A stretch of DNA of 64,000 nt from Symbiodinium natans (Eukaryota; Sar; Dinophyceae; Suessiales; Symbiodiniaceae), in the NCBI GenBank assembly GCA_905221605.1, contig CAJNDS010002149.1, positions 572,642-636,641 of the forward strand, read 5' to 3'. Below, one piece after another: positions 14,567 through 25,350 of this stretch. The position numbers and the translations under genes were made by a program. Under the pieces are notes generated by a model, which was not told where the DNA came from, searched no databases, and saw only the letters and a program-made list of their open reading frames with translations. Positions within the stretch are counted from its first letter, which is position 1; every line of letters begins with the position of its first letter.

Positions 14567-14850
14567 GCCGGTGCTCTTGGGTTGTCACTTGTGCCTCTGT
14601 AGCTGTTTGCTGCTTCACTCAAACTTGCGTTGTTTTCGTTCTTTTTTTTCTGAGGCAGATTTGTTCGGGGCTTACACCTCGATAGTTGATTCATCAGCAC
14701 TGGAAGGGCGTGGGGGTGGGCGGGTGGGGGGGGGGGGGAAGGCCGGTACCTCAAGCTGGGAACAGAAGGAGCCATGAGATGCCATTTGCAAGGACATTGC
14801 AGCCCACAAGCCTACTCAGCTGACAGTGCCATGCAAATGCATCTGTGCAG

Positions 14851-14932
14851 GCAGTGCCTTATCCCCTCGCCTGGACGATCAATTCTCGAGGATGCAAACC
14901 TCTGAGGCTGGAGTTGAACGGTGTCGAGTCAG
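14851..14932 (+). CDS. probable exon downstream of FHA domain 2
   Basis: Bounded by CTGTGCAG|GCA and TCAG|GTGAAG. It reads AVPYPLAWTINSRGCKPLRL and ELNGVES, mixed hydrophobic and polar with no stop. It sits 285 bp after the last FHA exon on the same strand and may encode the C-terminal continuation. Phase compatibility requires the FHA exon to end at a GA donor before the GC donor I chose, so the join is uncertain. No family recognised. Confidence 0.4.
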
Positions 14933-16486
14933 GTGAAGTCCGTGTCTATTTAGACCTTAGACAATCCCTGAACCTGGTCAGTGCTGGTATGCAGGATTGC
15001 ACCTCGAGCAGGTGACTGGTACATGCCGGTGGTGAGGCTGCGGGGCGAGCCCGAACCCTTTCCTTCCGGCCCTACGGCCGACTCGTAGCAATCTCAAAAA
15101 ACATGATTCAAGGTTTAGTGTTTAGGGGTACGGATACCTCCAAGCATTCCCGGTAATTGACGCCCCTGCAATAAGAGAAGGACGATCCCGTCCGCAGGAA
15201 GCTCACCCCAGGACATCAACTTGCGCCCTGTATGGAACCCCCTGGCATTCTGTAGCCTTGTGGTACCACCTTGAGCTGCTGCTAGTTTGCATACGGGCCC
15301 TAATCCCTATATAATCTTCTGTAACTATCAAAACTCGCAACAGCTACCAGCAAGTCATACCTCACAGCAAGACCTAGTAAGATGAAGGGCTTAGAGTACC
15401 CAATCTCCTAATAAGAACCATAAAGTCTTCGCAAGATGGGGCTTAGGGTTAAGGGTTTAGGGTTTCAAGTTTAGGGGAAGGGAGCCTCCAGCAGCCTTGC
15501 CCCCGCGTGAGCCCCTTGGGCTGAATCCTGGTAGGGCCTTGGGGGTTCGGGCCATGGGCTTCACTTCTCGGAATCCAAAACCCCTAAACCCCTAAACCCC
15601 CAAACCCCCAAACCCCCAAGCCCCAAAACCGCCCAAAGCCCTGTTGAGCTGAACAAAGTGCAGCATCTATGAGTTGCAGGTATGTCCCAAACCCTAAACC
15701 CTAAACGTTTAGAGTATCCCCTCTTACTTGGTCACAGAACCCTTGAGGCCTTGTTCACGAGGCGGTTTATATCAGCCATGTAGGTTTTAGGGTTCATGTG
15801 AATGGTTGGGTAGGGTTTAGGGGTACAGGTGGCGTTCCCAGCAATTTCCCTCTGCCCTCGCCCGGGCCTCCATTCGCCTCACAGCTCGCGATCCTGCCGC
15901 ACAGAGTTTGTTTTTGAGGCTTCAAGGTCAAGGTACTCCATGCTACCATCTTAGAGTGGGCAGTGTCGGAAAAAACACTGTGCTCAGGGTAGCGGACTCC
16001 GAACCGTCTGTGGAGACGAGACTTCGCGCGCTTGGGGTTCAGGGTGCTTAGGTGCATCGGGGCTGCGGCGGGGCTTGGCCACGCCCAGTGGCGCCCGAAA
16101 CCCAATCCCTCAATGTCCGGAGCCGAAGCCAATTGTCCCACGACGGTGCGGAGTCAAGCACCTCTGTGTGTTTCTGCTGCGCAGCTCCAAATCGACTTCA
16201 ACGGGTGGCCGCACCCTCCGGCAAGGGTTTGTTGGATGTGGAGCCTGTCGAGGGCGTTGAGAGGCCAGCGGACCCCAACAGCACTAAACTCACACAAGCC
16301 CTAACCACACATGTTGTGGTGTGTGCATGTATATATATATGTATATTTAGAGAACCAAAAAGCCTAAAGAAAACCCAAAAAGCACCCTTCAGAAGACACC
16401 GAAAAACCGTACAAAAGAAAATCATACAGCAAAATCTCCAATAATACACAAAAATCCTCAAAAAGAACCAACAAAACCAAAAAAAC
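14933..16486. other. spacer with telomere-like tracts and one doubtful exon
   Basis: CCCTAAACCCCTAAACCCCC at 15580-15625, AAACCCTAAACCCTAAACG at 15690-15708 and GGGTTTAGGGG at 15465-15475 and 15812. Possible coding fragments are PVVRLRGEPEPFPSGPTADS (15025-15085, plus) and KGLLDVEPVEGVERPADPN (about 16222-16278, plus). Neither has verified splice sites. Confidence 0.5.
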
Positions 16487-16749
16487 CAATCCTGGGAGAC
16501 TCTTCCCAGGGGTCCGGCTCCCCAACAGAATCCCTCAGGATTGTTTTTTTTGTTTTTTTGGTTTTCTTGCACAAGAATCCACAAAAACCAAAAAAACAAA
16601 AAAAACAATCCTGAGAGACTCTTCCCAGGGGTCCGGCTCCCCAACAGAATCCCTCAGGATTTGTTTTTGGTTTTTTTTTGTGTTTTTTTGTTGTTGTTTT
16701 TGTTTTTTTGTTTTTTTTGGTTTTTTTGGTTTTCTTGCACAAGAATCCA

Positions 16750-16791
<42 letters not shown>

Positions 16792-16855
16792 AATCCTGAG
16801 AGACTCTTCCCAGGGGTCCGGCTCGCCAACAGAGTCCCTCAGGATTGTTTTTTTT
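16487..16855. repeat. three copies of a fold-back unit with poly-T/poly-A arms
   Basis: CAATCCTG...CCCAGGGGTCCGGCTC...CAGGATTG occurs at about 16491-16547, 16609-16665 and 16790-16848. Each copy is an inverted repeat at its ends (CAATCCTG against CAGGATTG). Copies are separated by T-rich and A-rich blocks that can pair with each other around a GGTTTTCTTGCACAAGAATCC core. An A42 run lies at 16750-16790. Confidence 0.85.
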
Positions 16856-16989
16856 GGTTTTTTGGTTTTATTGTGGTTTTTCCAGTTTTTTTTGTAGGGC
16901 TTTTTTGTGCATTATTTCTTGTTGCACGTTTTTGGTTTTAAAGTTTTGCGTTTTTTTTTGTGAAAAAAGTGCACTCCCACTGCATCCCA

Positions 16990-17345
16990 TTTTCTATATT
17001 TATTTTTTATTTGTTTATTTATTTATTTATTTATTTATCCGTGTATGTATGTGTGTGTGTGTGTATGTGTGTGTAAACATATACAAGTTAATTTAAGTAT
17101 AAGTATATGTCCCCGTTATGCTGAATACCTTGTAGCAACTCCTAAATGCCCGGCATTAGGGTGGACAATTCGATTTGCAGAGGGCGACCTACCATAAACA
17201 CCGTGTTGTCTGTTAAACCTATACATGTATATATGTTTACACACACATATATATATATATATACATACGTATGTGCATGCCATGCACGTGCGTAATGTAT
17301 GTATGTAGGTATGTACGTATGTATCTGTATGTGTGACTGTACGTA
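16990..17345. repeat. TATT, TG and TATA/TATG microsatellites
   Basis: (TTTA)n at 16995-17038, (TG)n at 17045-17075, TATA/CATA at 17222-17270 and GTATGTA-type repeats at 17295-17345. No gene is seen. Confidence 0.85.
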
Positions 17346-17638
17346 TGGATGTGCACACGTCTGCTTTATTGAACTTTTCGACATCGCTTAAGTCCCTTAG
17401 TGTAGCAAAAACCTCGAGAGATACAAGGGCCCTTGCACGACACGCTGGTCAAGGGCCTCTCCAAATGCTGGGTCAGGTGCTCTTCATGTGAATACGCGCG
17501 GTTTTTACATTATATTGTATAGACATGGGGTTCTAGATGCTGTATGTTATAGAACTTTACATGCAACCAGTATGCTCTTGGGGATTCAGTAGTATCGTTG
17601 CAGAGGCTCGTGCACTCACACGATATCTCTTGCACTCA

Positions 17639-18755
17639 CTACGGATGCTTGCGGCTCGATGGACAAGCTCTGCCGGCAATGCATTTCTCGAATAACTCCT
17701 TCATCTCGTTCATCTCTTGAGCAGTGGCGAGCAAGGGCAGTTCTGACAGTTTGGACGAGTCGACATGGCCTTTACTCGCTGCTGATTCGCCTCGGCACGT
17801 GCATCGGCCAAAATGGTGAGGGAAGTGCAACCCGCAGTCGGCACCTGGTAAGCAGTGCACCGCGTCCCTTTTACCATTCGAGACTGTGTAGAGCGAGGGA
17901 GGGAGAGGGAGAGGGAGGGAGAGGGAGAGAGCGAGGACTGACTGACTCCCGGAGTTCTGGGCGTGGAGTAGGCCGTGAAATCAAAGGTTGAGGAGAGGCC
18001 GTATATGAGGCCGCATGAAGCTGCGTGTCTTGCGGAAGTTGGGTCTCAGAGCAGGCCTGGCAGTTTTTAGGGACCTGGGATTTGCAGCAAGGCCAAATAG
18101 GGCCATTGGCCATGGCAGCTTAAGGTCCGAAATCTTAGCGCCTTTGTGTCAACGTGTTGCAAATCCCGGTATACGACAGCCAAAGCCACAACCCGAGCAA
18201 ATATTGAAGCGTCGGCGCCGCTGCCCTCTGCATGCTCAGATGGGCTTGTGTTTTTGGGGGGCTCAGGTTTAAGAAGTGCACACCGGTTGCACACCCGCGA
18301 AACACACCCCGAAACATACCCCCGAAACATACCCCATAACATACCCCCGAAATTGCAGGTAAAGTAGCTCATGATGCCGCGAAACATGCATACCCGAAAC
18401 ATACATACCCGAAACATACCCCATACCCCGAAACATACCCCGAAACATACCCGTGAAACATACCCCGACCCCAACACCTGTCGCACGCCAACCCATAAGA
18501 CACAAACCCACATGGCTTTCATGGAGCAGCTCTGTTTGAGCCCAGGAATGTGTGCTGTACAATCATCTGCAGAAAGGCATCCCAATTCACATTGCATCGG
18601 GCCACGATCTGTGGCGCCGAGGCTGGGTCGGGGGATCCTGCGTGGGCTGGTTCTGCGACGGTCCGGAACTTGGCTTCAGCTTGAGAACGGCTTGCCTTGT
18701 CAAAAGCACCTGCTGAACTCAAGGCCGCAGAAGCCCATGCCTCGGCAATCTGCAA
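17639..18755 (-). CDS. possible three-exon minus-strand gene, unrecognised
   Basis: Three minus-strand open stretches have coding-like composition. At 18519-18755: alanine-rich ASRSQAEAKFRTVAEP, then NWDAFLQMIVQHTF. At about 18130-18245: GADASIFARVVALAVVYRDL. At about 17680-17850: SSKLSELPLLATAQEMNE and MKELFEKCIAGRAC. Shared strand and spacing make one gene plausible, but splice sites were not fixed and the opposite strand is also partly open at 17659-17991. The DNA between exons holds an AAACATACCCCGAAACATACC repeat (18300-18470) and a GGGAGAGGGA tract (17890-17935). No domain recognised. Confidence 0.3.
18300..18472. repeat. CGAAACATACCC short tandem repeat
   Basis: About a dozen imperfect 11-13 bp units (CCCCGAAACATA) occur, interrupted at 18350-18380. 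Likely intronic if the minus-strand gene is real. Confidence 0.8.
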
Positions 18756-18847
18756 TTTTCCCCTGTGCTGCTTTAGGGTCTCGATTTGGGAGCCAGGTTT
18801 TTTGGGTGGTTTTTTGTTTTTTTTGGTATGTTTTTGGGTTTACAGTT

Positions 18848-19312
18848 GAGGGTTAGGGTTTAAGGCTTAGGGTTTAGGGGTTTAGGGTTTAGGGTTTAGG
18901 GTTTAGGGTTTTAGGGTTTTAGGGCTTTAGGGTGTTAGGGTTTTTGGGTTTTTGGGTTTTTGGGTTTTTGGGTTTTTGGGTTTTTGGGTTTTTGGGTTTT
19001 TGGGTTTTTGGGTTTTTGGGTTTTTGGGTTTTGGGGTTTTTGGGTTTTTGGGGTTTTGGGTTTTTGGGGTTTTGGGGTTTTGGGTTTTTTTGGGGTTTTG
19101 GGGTTTGGGGTTTGGGGGTTTTGGGGTTTTGGGGTTTTGGGGTTTTGGGGTTTTGGGGTTTTGGGGTTTTGGAGGTTTTGGGGTTTTGGGGTTTTGGGGT
19201 TTTGGGGTTTTGGGGTTTTGGGGTTTTGGGGTCTTAGGGGTTTAGGGGTTTAGGGGTTTAGGGTGCTGGGTTTAGGGTTTAGGCTTGAGGGTTTAGGGTT
19301 TAGGGTTTAGAA
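18848..19312 (+). repeat. telomere-like array grading through three repeat types
   Basis: TTTAGGG heptamers (18850-18940) give way to about ten TTTTTGGG octamers (18942-19025), then to about twenty TTTTGGGG octamers (19026-19218), then to TTTAGGGG and TTTAGGG again (19218-19312). All have the G-rich strand on plus. Every block has runs of three or four G at short spacing, so G-quadruplex formation is plausible. Confidence 0.95.
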
Positions 19313-19599
19313 AACCAAAAAAGATACCCAAAAAAACAAAAAATACCCAAAAAGAACCCCCACCCCTAGATTTTGCGCGTATCAAATCATGGAACCTATA
19401 GATTGTGAAGATCATGGCGTTTGTGGTGGCCGGAAGTCTAGGTTGCAGAACGACCAAGCCACAAGGCAGTTGACGACCATGTGACTGGGCTTTGGGTAAA
19501 TCCTAGCCTCTCCGTAAACCCATTCTGACCTGCAACAGGCTGTGGTGAGCGTCTCGCGGCGCTCACCCGCTTCTGTGGCTCGCAGGCGGGAGTAACTGT

Positions 19600-19791
19600 G
19601 TGATCTACAGTTCTAAAGGTCAATGTCGTTTCTCGTTGATTCCCCGCCAGTCAGGCTCCGCGCCTCCTTGGCAGCAGCTCGGACCAGTTTACAAGATTGA
19701 GGTTGGTGCTGAGGGCTTCAAAAGTTTTACAGGGTCTATCGTGGCACTGCAGGAAATGTCAAAAATGAAAACGCCTGTTATAAACCAATAA
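19600..19791 (+). CDS. open frame, possible exon
   Basis: A 63-codon open frame whose later part (WQQLGPVYKIEVGAEGFKSF, then TGSIVALQEMSKM) has balanced coding-like composition. There is no recognised domain and no neighbouring exon was identified before the GT-rich arrays begin at 19.99 kb. The start codon is arbitrary if this is an internal exon. A real exon would need an acceptor near 19665-19685, where CAGCAG occurs. Confidence 0.25.
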   Translation: MIYSSKGQCRFSLIPRQSGSAPPWQQLGPVYKIEVGAEGFKSFTGSIVALQEMSKMKTPVINQ

Positions 19792-19989
19792 GCAAAGCAT
19801 GCGTATATAGGAAGCGAAGACGCACCACTAAGCAAGGCAACCGCATATAGAAAGCCAAGACGCAACTAAGCAAAACAACAGCACGTATAGTGAGCGAACA
19901 TGCACTACTAAGCAAAACAATCGCGTACGCACCAATATGCAAAACGATCGCGTAGAAATGGGAAGCGAATACGCACCCAAAAGCAACAC

Positions 19990-21884
19990 AACCGCCCCTC
20001 TTGGGCGGTGCGCATGGATCCGCACGAGCTCGGCTGGGGTGTGGTGGTGGCGTGGTGGTGTTGCGGTGGTGTGGTGATGGTGTGTGGTGGTGGCGTGTGT
20101 GGTTGTGGTGGGTGTGGTTGTTGTGGAGCGTGGTTGTGCGGTGGTGTGAGTTGGCCTGCGGTGGTGTGCGGTGTTGTGCGGTGTTGTGCGGTGGTGTGCG
20201 AGGTGGTGTGCGCGGTGGTGTGCGCGGTGGTGCAGGGTGGTGCAGGGTGGTGTGATGGTGGTAGTGTGGTAGTGGCAGTGGTTGTGGTGGTGGTGGTGTG
20301 ACGGTGGTGGCAGTGGTGGCGGTAGTGACGGTGGTGGCGGTGGTGGCGGTGGTGGCGGTGGTGGCGGTGGTGGCGGTGCGCTGGTAGTGGCGGTGCGCTG
20401 GTAGTGGCGGTGCGCTGGTAGTGGCGGTGGTGGTGGTGGTGGTGTGTGGTGGTGTGTCTGGTGGTGTGTGGTGATGTCTGCTGGTTTGGTGACGTAGTTT
20501 CTGATGGCGTGTGGAGTGTGCTGTGGTGATGGTGGTGGTCGTGGTGTGTGGAGTTGCAGGGCAGTGCGGGGTGTTGTGTGGAACGCAGTATAATGTGTGG
20601 TGGCTACGTGGCGGTGGTCTCTGGTGGTGCTGTATGGCGGTGCATGGTGTTTTCTGATGGCATGTGGAGTGCGCTGATTAGTGGTGGTGGTGTGTGGTGT
20701 GTGGTGCGTGGTGCGTGGTGCGTGGTGCGTGGTGCGTGGTGGTGCGTGGTGCGTGCTGCGTGGTGCGTGGTGCGTGCTGCGTGCTGCGTGCTGCGTGCTG
20801 CGTGCTGCGTGCTGCGTGGTGGGTGGTGGGTGGTGGGTGGTGTGTGATGGGTGGTGAGTGGTGTGTGGTGTGTGGTGTGTTGTGGTGTGTGGTGTGTTGT
20901 GGTGTGTGGTGTGTTGTGGTGTGTCGTGTGTTGTGGTGTGTGGTGTGTTGTGGTGTGTGGTGTGTTGTGGTGTGTGGTGTGTGGTGGTGTGTGGTGTGTG
21001 GTGGTGTGTGGTGTGTTGTGGTGTGTGGTGTGTCGTGGTGTGTGGTGTGCGGTGGTGTGTGTGTGTGTGTGGGGTGCTGTGGGGTGTGGTGTGTTGTGTT
21101 GTGTGAACTGTTGTGTTGTGTGGACTGTTGTGTTGTGTGGACTGTTGTGTTGTGTGGACTGTTGTGTTGTGTGGACTGTTGTGTTGTGTGGACTGTTGTG
21201 TTGTGTGGACTGTTGTGTGGTGTGGACTGTTGTGTGGTGTGGTGTGGTGTGGTGTGGTGTGGTGTGGTGCGGTGTTGTGTGGTGTGGTGCGGTGTTGTGT
21301 GGTGTGTTGTGTTGTGTTGTGTTGTGATGTGTTGTGTTGTGTTGTGTGGTGTGGTGTGGTGTGGTGTGTTGTGTGGTGTGGTGCGGTGTTGTGTGGTGTG
21401 GTGCGGTGTTGTGTGCTGTGTGGTGTGGTGCGGTGTTGTGTGCTGTGTTGTGTGGTGCGTCGTGTTGTGTGGTGTGGTGCGGTGTTGTGTGGTGTGGTGC
21501 GGTGTTGTGTGCTGTGTTGTGTGGTGCGTCGTGTTGTGTGGTGTGTCGTGGTGTGTGGTGTGTTGTGGTGTGTGGTGTGTTGTGGTGTGTGGTGCGTCGT
21601 GGTGTGTGGTGTGTCGTGGTGTGTGGTGTGTTGTGGCGTGTGGTGTGTTGTGGTGTTGTGTTGTGGTGTGTGGTGCGTTGTGGTGTGTGGTGTGGTGTGG
21701 TGAGTGGTGTGTCGTGGTGTGTGGTGTGTCGTGTAGTGTGTGGTGTGATGTTGTGGTGTGTGGTGTGGTGTGTTGTGGTGTGTGGTGTGTTGTGGTGTGT
21801 GGTGTGTTGTGGTGTGTGGTGTGTTGTTGTGATGTTTGTGGTGTGTGGTGTGTTGTGGTGTGTGGCGTGTTGTGGTGTTGGGAA
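19990..21884 (+). repeat. GT/GGT-rich array 1
   Basis: Nearly 1.9 kb in which the plus strand is almost free of A and C. Sub-blocks are GGTGGCGGT units (20280-20450), GGTGCGT and CTGCGT units (20700-20820), GTGTGGTGTGTTGTG units (20860-21060) and TGTGGACTGTTGTGT units (21105-21235). Absence of A on one strand removes stop codons, producing very long spurious frames on both strands. Confidence 0.97.
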
Positions 21885-23228
21885 CGCCACGCCCCGACAT
21901 GTCAAAAAGCGCGCCGACATGCTAAAAACCAAGGTTTCCGCCGACATGCAAAAAAACGCGCGCCGACATGCAACAGAAGCGCGCCGACATGCCAAAAACC
22001 AAGGTTTCCGCCGAAATGCAAAGAACACGTGCCGACATGGCAAAAAAAACACGCGCCGACATGCGCCGACATGCTACAAACCAAGGTTTCTCCGACATGC
22101 AAAGATCACGCGCCGACATGCCGAAATCACGCGCCGGCCTGCCTTACCGAGAGCACGCGCCGACGCGTCGATATGGATACAATAATAGGCCAAGAGCTGC
22201 ACGGATGATCTGGTGTCTGGGGCTTCCATCCCGCCCGACCAGGCCAGAACCCGGTTCGTTGTTCTCTCTTTCCCTGCTCGTGTCTTGTATCGCTGTGTGT
22301 GGCGAACCCAGTCCGCCTCTCTGGCCGGGTACCCATTATGTTTGTCGGGAGGTTGCAGAGCGGCGGGGGCCGTGAGAGCGGCGAGAGCTGCAGCAGTACG
22401 CGCCGACGTGTTAAAAAGAGTTAAATAGAATAAGAAGGTTACTGCGAGGAACTGAAGAAATTCAGGGGAATTGACCCAGAGGCTGTCAGGGAGATTTGAA
22501 AGTGACTAATTAATTTGAAAAAGGACATTGCGACATGCCAAAAGTACGCGCCGACGTGCCAAAAGTACGCGCCGACGTGCAAAAAAAACGCGCCGACATC
22601 CCAAAAATGCGTTCCGAGATGGACAAGAGACACGCGCAGACAGAGTTAAATAGAGTAAAGAGGTTACTACGATGATTTGAATTTGAAAGTGACTAATTTG
22701 CAAAAGGACCCGCCGACATGCCACAAGCACGCGCCGACGTGCCAAAAGTACGCGCGGACATGCAAAAAAACACGCCGACGTGCCAAACGTGCGTGCCGAG
22801 ATGGAAAAAAAGACACGCGCAGACAGAGTTAAATAGAGTAAAGAGGTTACTACGAGGAACTCAAGGAAGTCAGGGAGAATAACCCAGAGGCAGTCGGGGA
22901 GATTTGAAAGTAACTAATTTGGAAAAGGACCCGCCGACGTGCCAAAAGTACGCGCCGACATGCTAAAAGTACGCGCCGACGTGCAAAGAAATACGCGCCG
23001 ACGTGGCAAAACCTGCGCCGACATACGAAAAAACACGCGCCGACATGCCAAAAACACGCGCCGACACGCCAAAACAAGCGCCGACATGCCAAAAACACGC
23101 GCCGACATGCTAAAAATCCGCATGTTGCGCCGACATGTCAAAAGCACGCGCCGACATGTCAAAACCGACCCGCGGAGATAATATCTCGGGATGTTTTGTT
23201 TTTCCATCTCGGGGCGCGTTTTTGTCAT
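21885..23228. repeat. CGCCGACATG-type 18-20 bp repeat with interleaved 100-180 bp units
   Basis: About forty copies of GCGCCGACATGCCAAAA-like units. Between 22408 and 22930 they alternate with three copies of a longer unit (GAGTTAAATAGAGTAAAGAGGTTACTAC... GATTTGAAAGTGACTAATTTG) at about 22408, 22644 and 22828. A unique segment at 22170-22395 interrupts the array. The right end (23190-23240) carries the unit in the opposite orientation (TTTTTGTCATGTCGGCGCG), so the array is bounded by inverted copies. Confidence 0.93.
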
Positions 23229-23812
23229 GTCGGCGCGGGCGATCCCTTGTGGTGTGTAGTGTGTTGTGGTGATGTTGTGGTGTGTGGTGTGTGGTGTGTG
23301 GTGCGTTGTGGTGTGTGGTGTGTGGTGCGTTGTGGTGTGTGGTGTGTGGTGTGGGGTGTGTGGTGTGGTGTGGGGTGTGGGGTGTGGTGTGGGGTGTGGG
23401 GTGTGGGGTGTGGGTGTGGGGTGTGGGGTGGTGGGGTGTGGGGTGGGGTGCGGGGTGGGGGTGTGGGTGGGGTGTGGGGTGGGGGTGTGGGGTGTGGGGT
23501 GTGGGGTGTGGTGGTGTGTGGTGTGTTGTGGTGATGTTGTGGTGTGTGGTGTGTGGTGTGTGGTGCGTTGTGGTGTGCTGGGTGTGGGGTGTGTGTTGTG
23601 TGGTGTGGTGTGGTGTTGTGTGGACTGTTGTTGTGGACTGTTGTGTTGTGTGGTGTGGTGTGGTGTGGCGTGGTGTGGGGTGGGGTGGGGTGGGGGGGCG
23701 GTGGTGGCGGTGGTGGTGGTGGGGGCGGCGGTGGCGGCGGCGGCGGTTTTGGTGGTGGTGGGGGTGGTGGCGGCGGCGGCGGGGGTGGTGGTGGTGGCGG
23801 TGGTTTGGATGA
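23229..23812 (+). repeat. GT/GGGTGTGG-rich array 2
   Basis: The same kind of sequence as array 1: GTGTGGTGTGTTGTGGTGATG blocks at 23240-23340 and again at 23510-23580, GGGGTGTG units at 23350-23500, and GGTGGCGGC trinucleotides at 23695-23812. It ends abruptly at 23812. Confidence 0.95.
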
Positions 23813-24821
23813 GAAGAGAGCATGCAATTCAAAACAGAAAACCTTCGTATCAATTCGTGTTCTTTTTGTTCACCTGTAGTACTATTCATAACAATATCAA
23901 CATCTGCAAAAAGTTTCAGGTGAACTATGGTCTACAGCTCGAAACTTACTTGTTTGTTTATGGTTTAGGGTTTAGAGCTTGGGGTTTAGGGCTTAGGGAT
24001 TTTTATCGAAGCCCTTGTGGCATTCTTAGGCGACCACCCCTAAGCTCTACAAGCCTCGCCCCCCTTAAACTCTGAACCCTCAACTCTACGCCTTTCCGGA
24101 TTCGGGAGTCCCCCCCCCCCACCCATTGGCCTTTTTCACGGCTTAGGAGCGGTTCTTCGGCCTTTTCACCGCAGTTCAAGCGCTGGTGGCTTGCCTTGGG
24201 GGGGTTTGGGGTGTTGGGTTCAGGGTTGTGGGTGCTTAGGGGGGATTGGGTTTCGTTTTCCTTTTTTGTTGGTCTCGAGTCCAGGGTTTAGGGTGGCAGG
24301 GGGAGTCTAGGTTTGGGGGTTTTAGGGTTTGGGAGTTGAGCAAGGTTACCGTCCGACTCGGGGATTGGGGGTTGGGTCCCAGGTTCGGTGGGAGCAGCAC
24401 TTGTCAGGTGATACAAGGAGGGACCCTAGAAGGAACAGGATATGGTCCCTATTATATACCTCAGTCGCCCCTACATTACCCCGAAGGTCCCTTACAAGAG
24501 TCATCCGCTTTTCCAGGCCAGCCATCGGAGAGCCATGGCGATGCCGCTGCCCACGGTGTGGGATGTGGCGCTTCCCAAGGCCAGCGGGTTAGAGATTAGT
24601 TTAGGGCTTAGGGCTTGGGGCTTGGGGCTTGGGGCTTAGGGCTTAGGGCTTCCACTCCCGAAGCCGTGGGTGCGGAACCGTGTAGGAACTCGGGTCGGCG
24701 TAAATCCTATAGACCGGTCCCGCCTTTAGCCCCTTGAACTTGGGCTTTCTTTGCAAACGCCCCCCATTCTGTTGAGAGAAAGTCATGGCAAATTCGCCTT
24801 GGACCCCTAAACCGTACACAA

Positions 24822-24920
24822 GGCGTGGGCGTGGGCGTGGGCGTGGGCGTGTGGGCGCGTGGGCGCGTGGGCGTGTGGGCGTGTGGGCGCGTGGGCGCGG
24901 ACGTGGGCGTGGGCGTGGAT
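24822..24920 (+). repeat. (GTGGGC)n microsatellite
   Basis: About sixteen GGGCGT / GGGCGC hexamers. Confidence 0.92.
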
Positions 24921-25052
24921 AAAGAGTCTGCGATTGATTCTCAAAGAGCATCGCTTGTTTTTCGAGAAAGCGGTAGCTGGGCCATTCTCCACACGTGCTG
25001 GCTCCAAATGGCATCTCTTGTTGGACTGCGCAAGAATGCACACTGTTGCAGC

Positions 25053-25211
25053 CCTACTTGGAGGTTCATGGTACTTACTAACCAATTAAAACTGGGCTTA
25101 TAACCCTACTTATAAGTAGGATAACCCCTATAAGGCCCTTTAGGGGTATTATAAGTAGGGTTATAAGTACAGTTATAATTGGTTAGTAAGTACCATGAAC
25201 CTCCAAGTAAG
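25053..25211. repeat. near-perfect palindrome with ~70-bp arms (fold-back element candidate)
   Basis: The left arm starts CTTGGAGGTTCATGGTACTT and the right arm ends with its complement, AAGTACCATGAACCTCCAAG. Arms stay complementary for about 70 bp with a few mismatches (for example AAAACTGGGC against ATAACTGTAC) around a small AT-rich centre near 25125-25140. Size and structure suit a fold-back or MITE-like element, or a hairpin relic. No clear target-site duplication was seen. Confidence 0.9.
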
Positions 25212-25316
25212 CCCCGAACGAGAAGCGAGACTGGGTTCAAAAACGGAGCCGGCTCGAGCTATCCGAAATGTCTAAAAGCGCCAGGTCGCCAAAACCCGAG
25301 CAGGCTCGAGTTAAAC

Positions 25317-25350
<34 letters not shown>

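Noticed and set aside
17800-17825. Resemblance to a dinoflagellate spliced-leader relic (GCCAAAATGG)
   Set aside because: Only the core ten bases match. The rest of the leader is absent.
19828-22208. Very long open frames (690, 504 and 482 codons) on both strands
   Set aside because: They lie in GT-rich arrays that lack stop codons for compositional reasons and translate to H-T-P or V-C-G-W repeats in several frames at once.
21885-23228. CRISPR-like direct repeats
   Set aside because: Units are contiguous or irregularly spaced with no uniform unique spacers, in a eukaryotic context.
20604-23889. Proline/histidine or glycine-rich frames at 23.1-23.9 kb
   Set aside because: Products of the second GT/GGC array.
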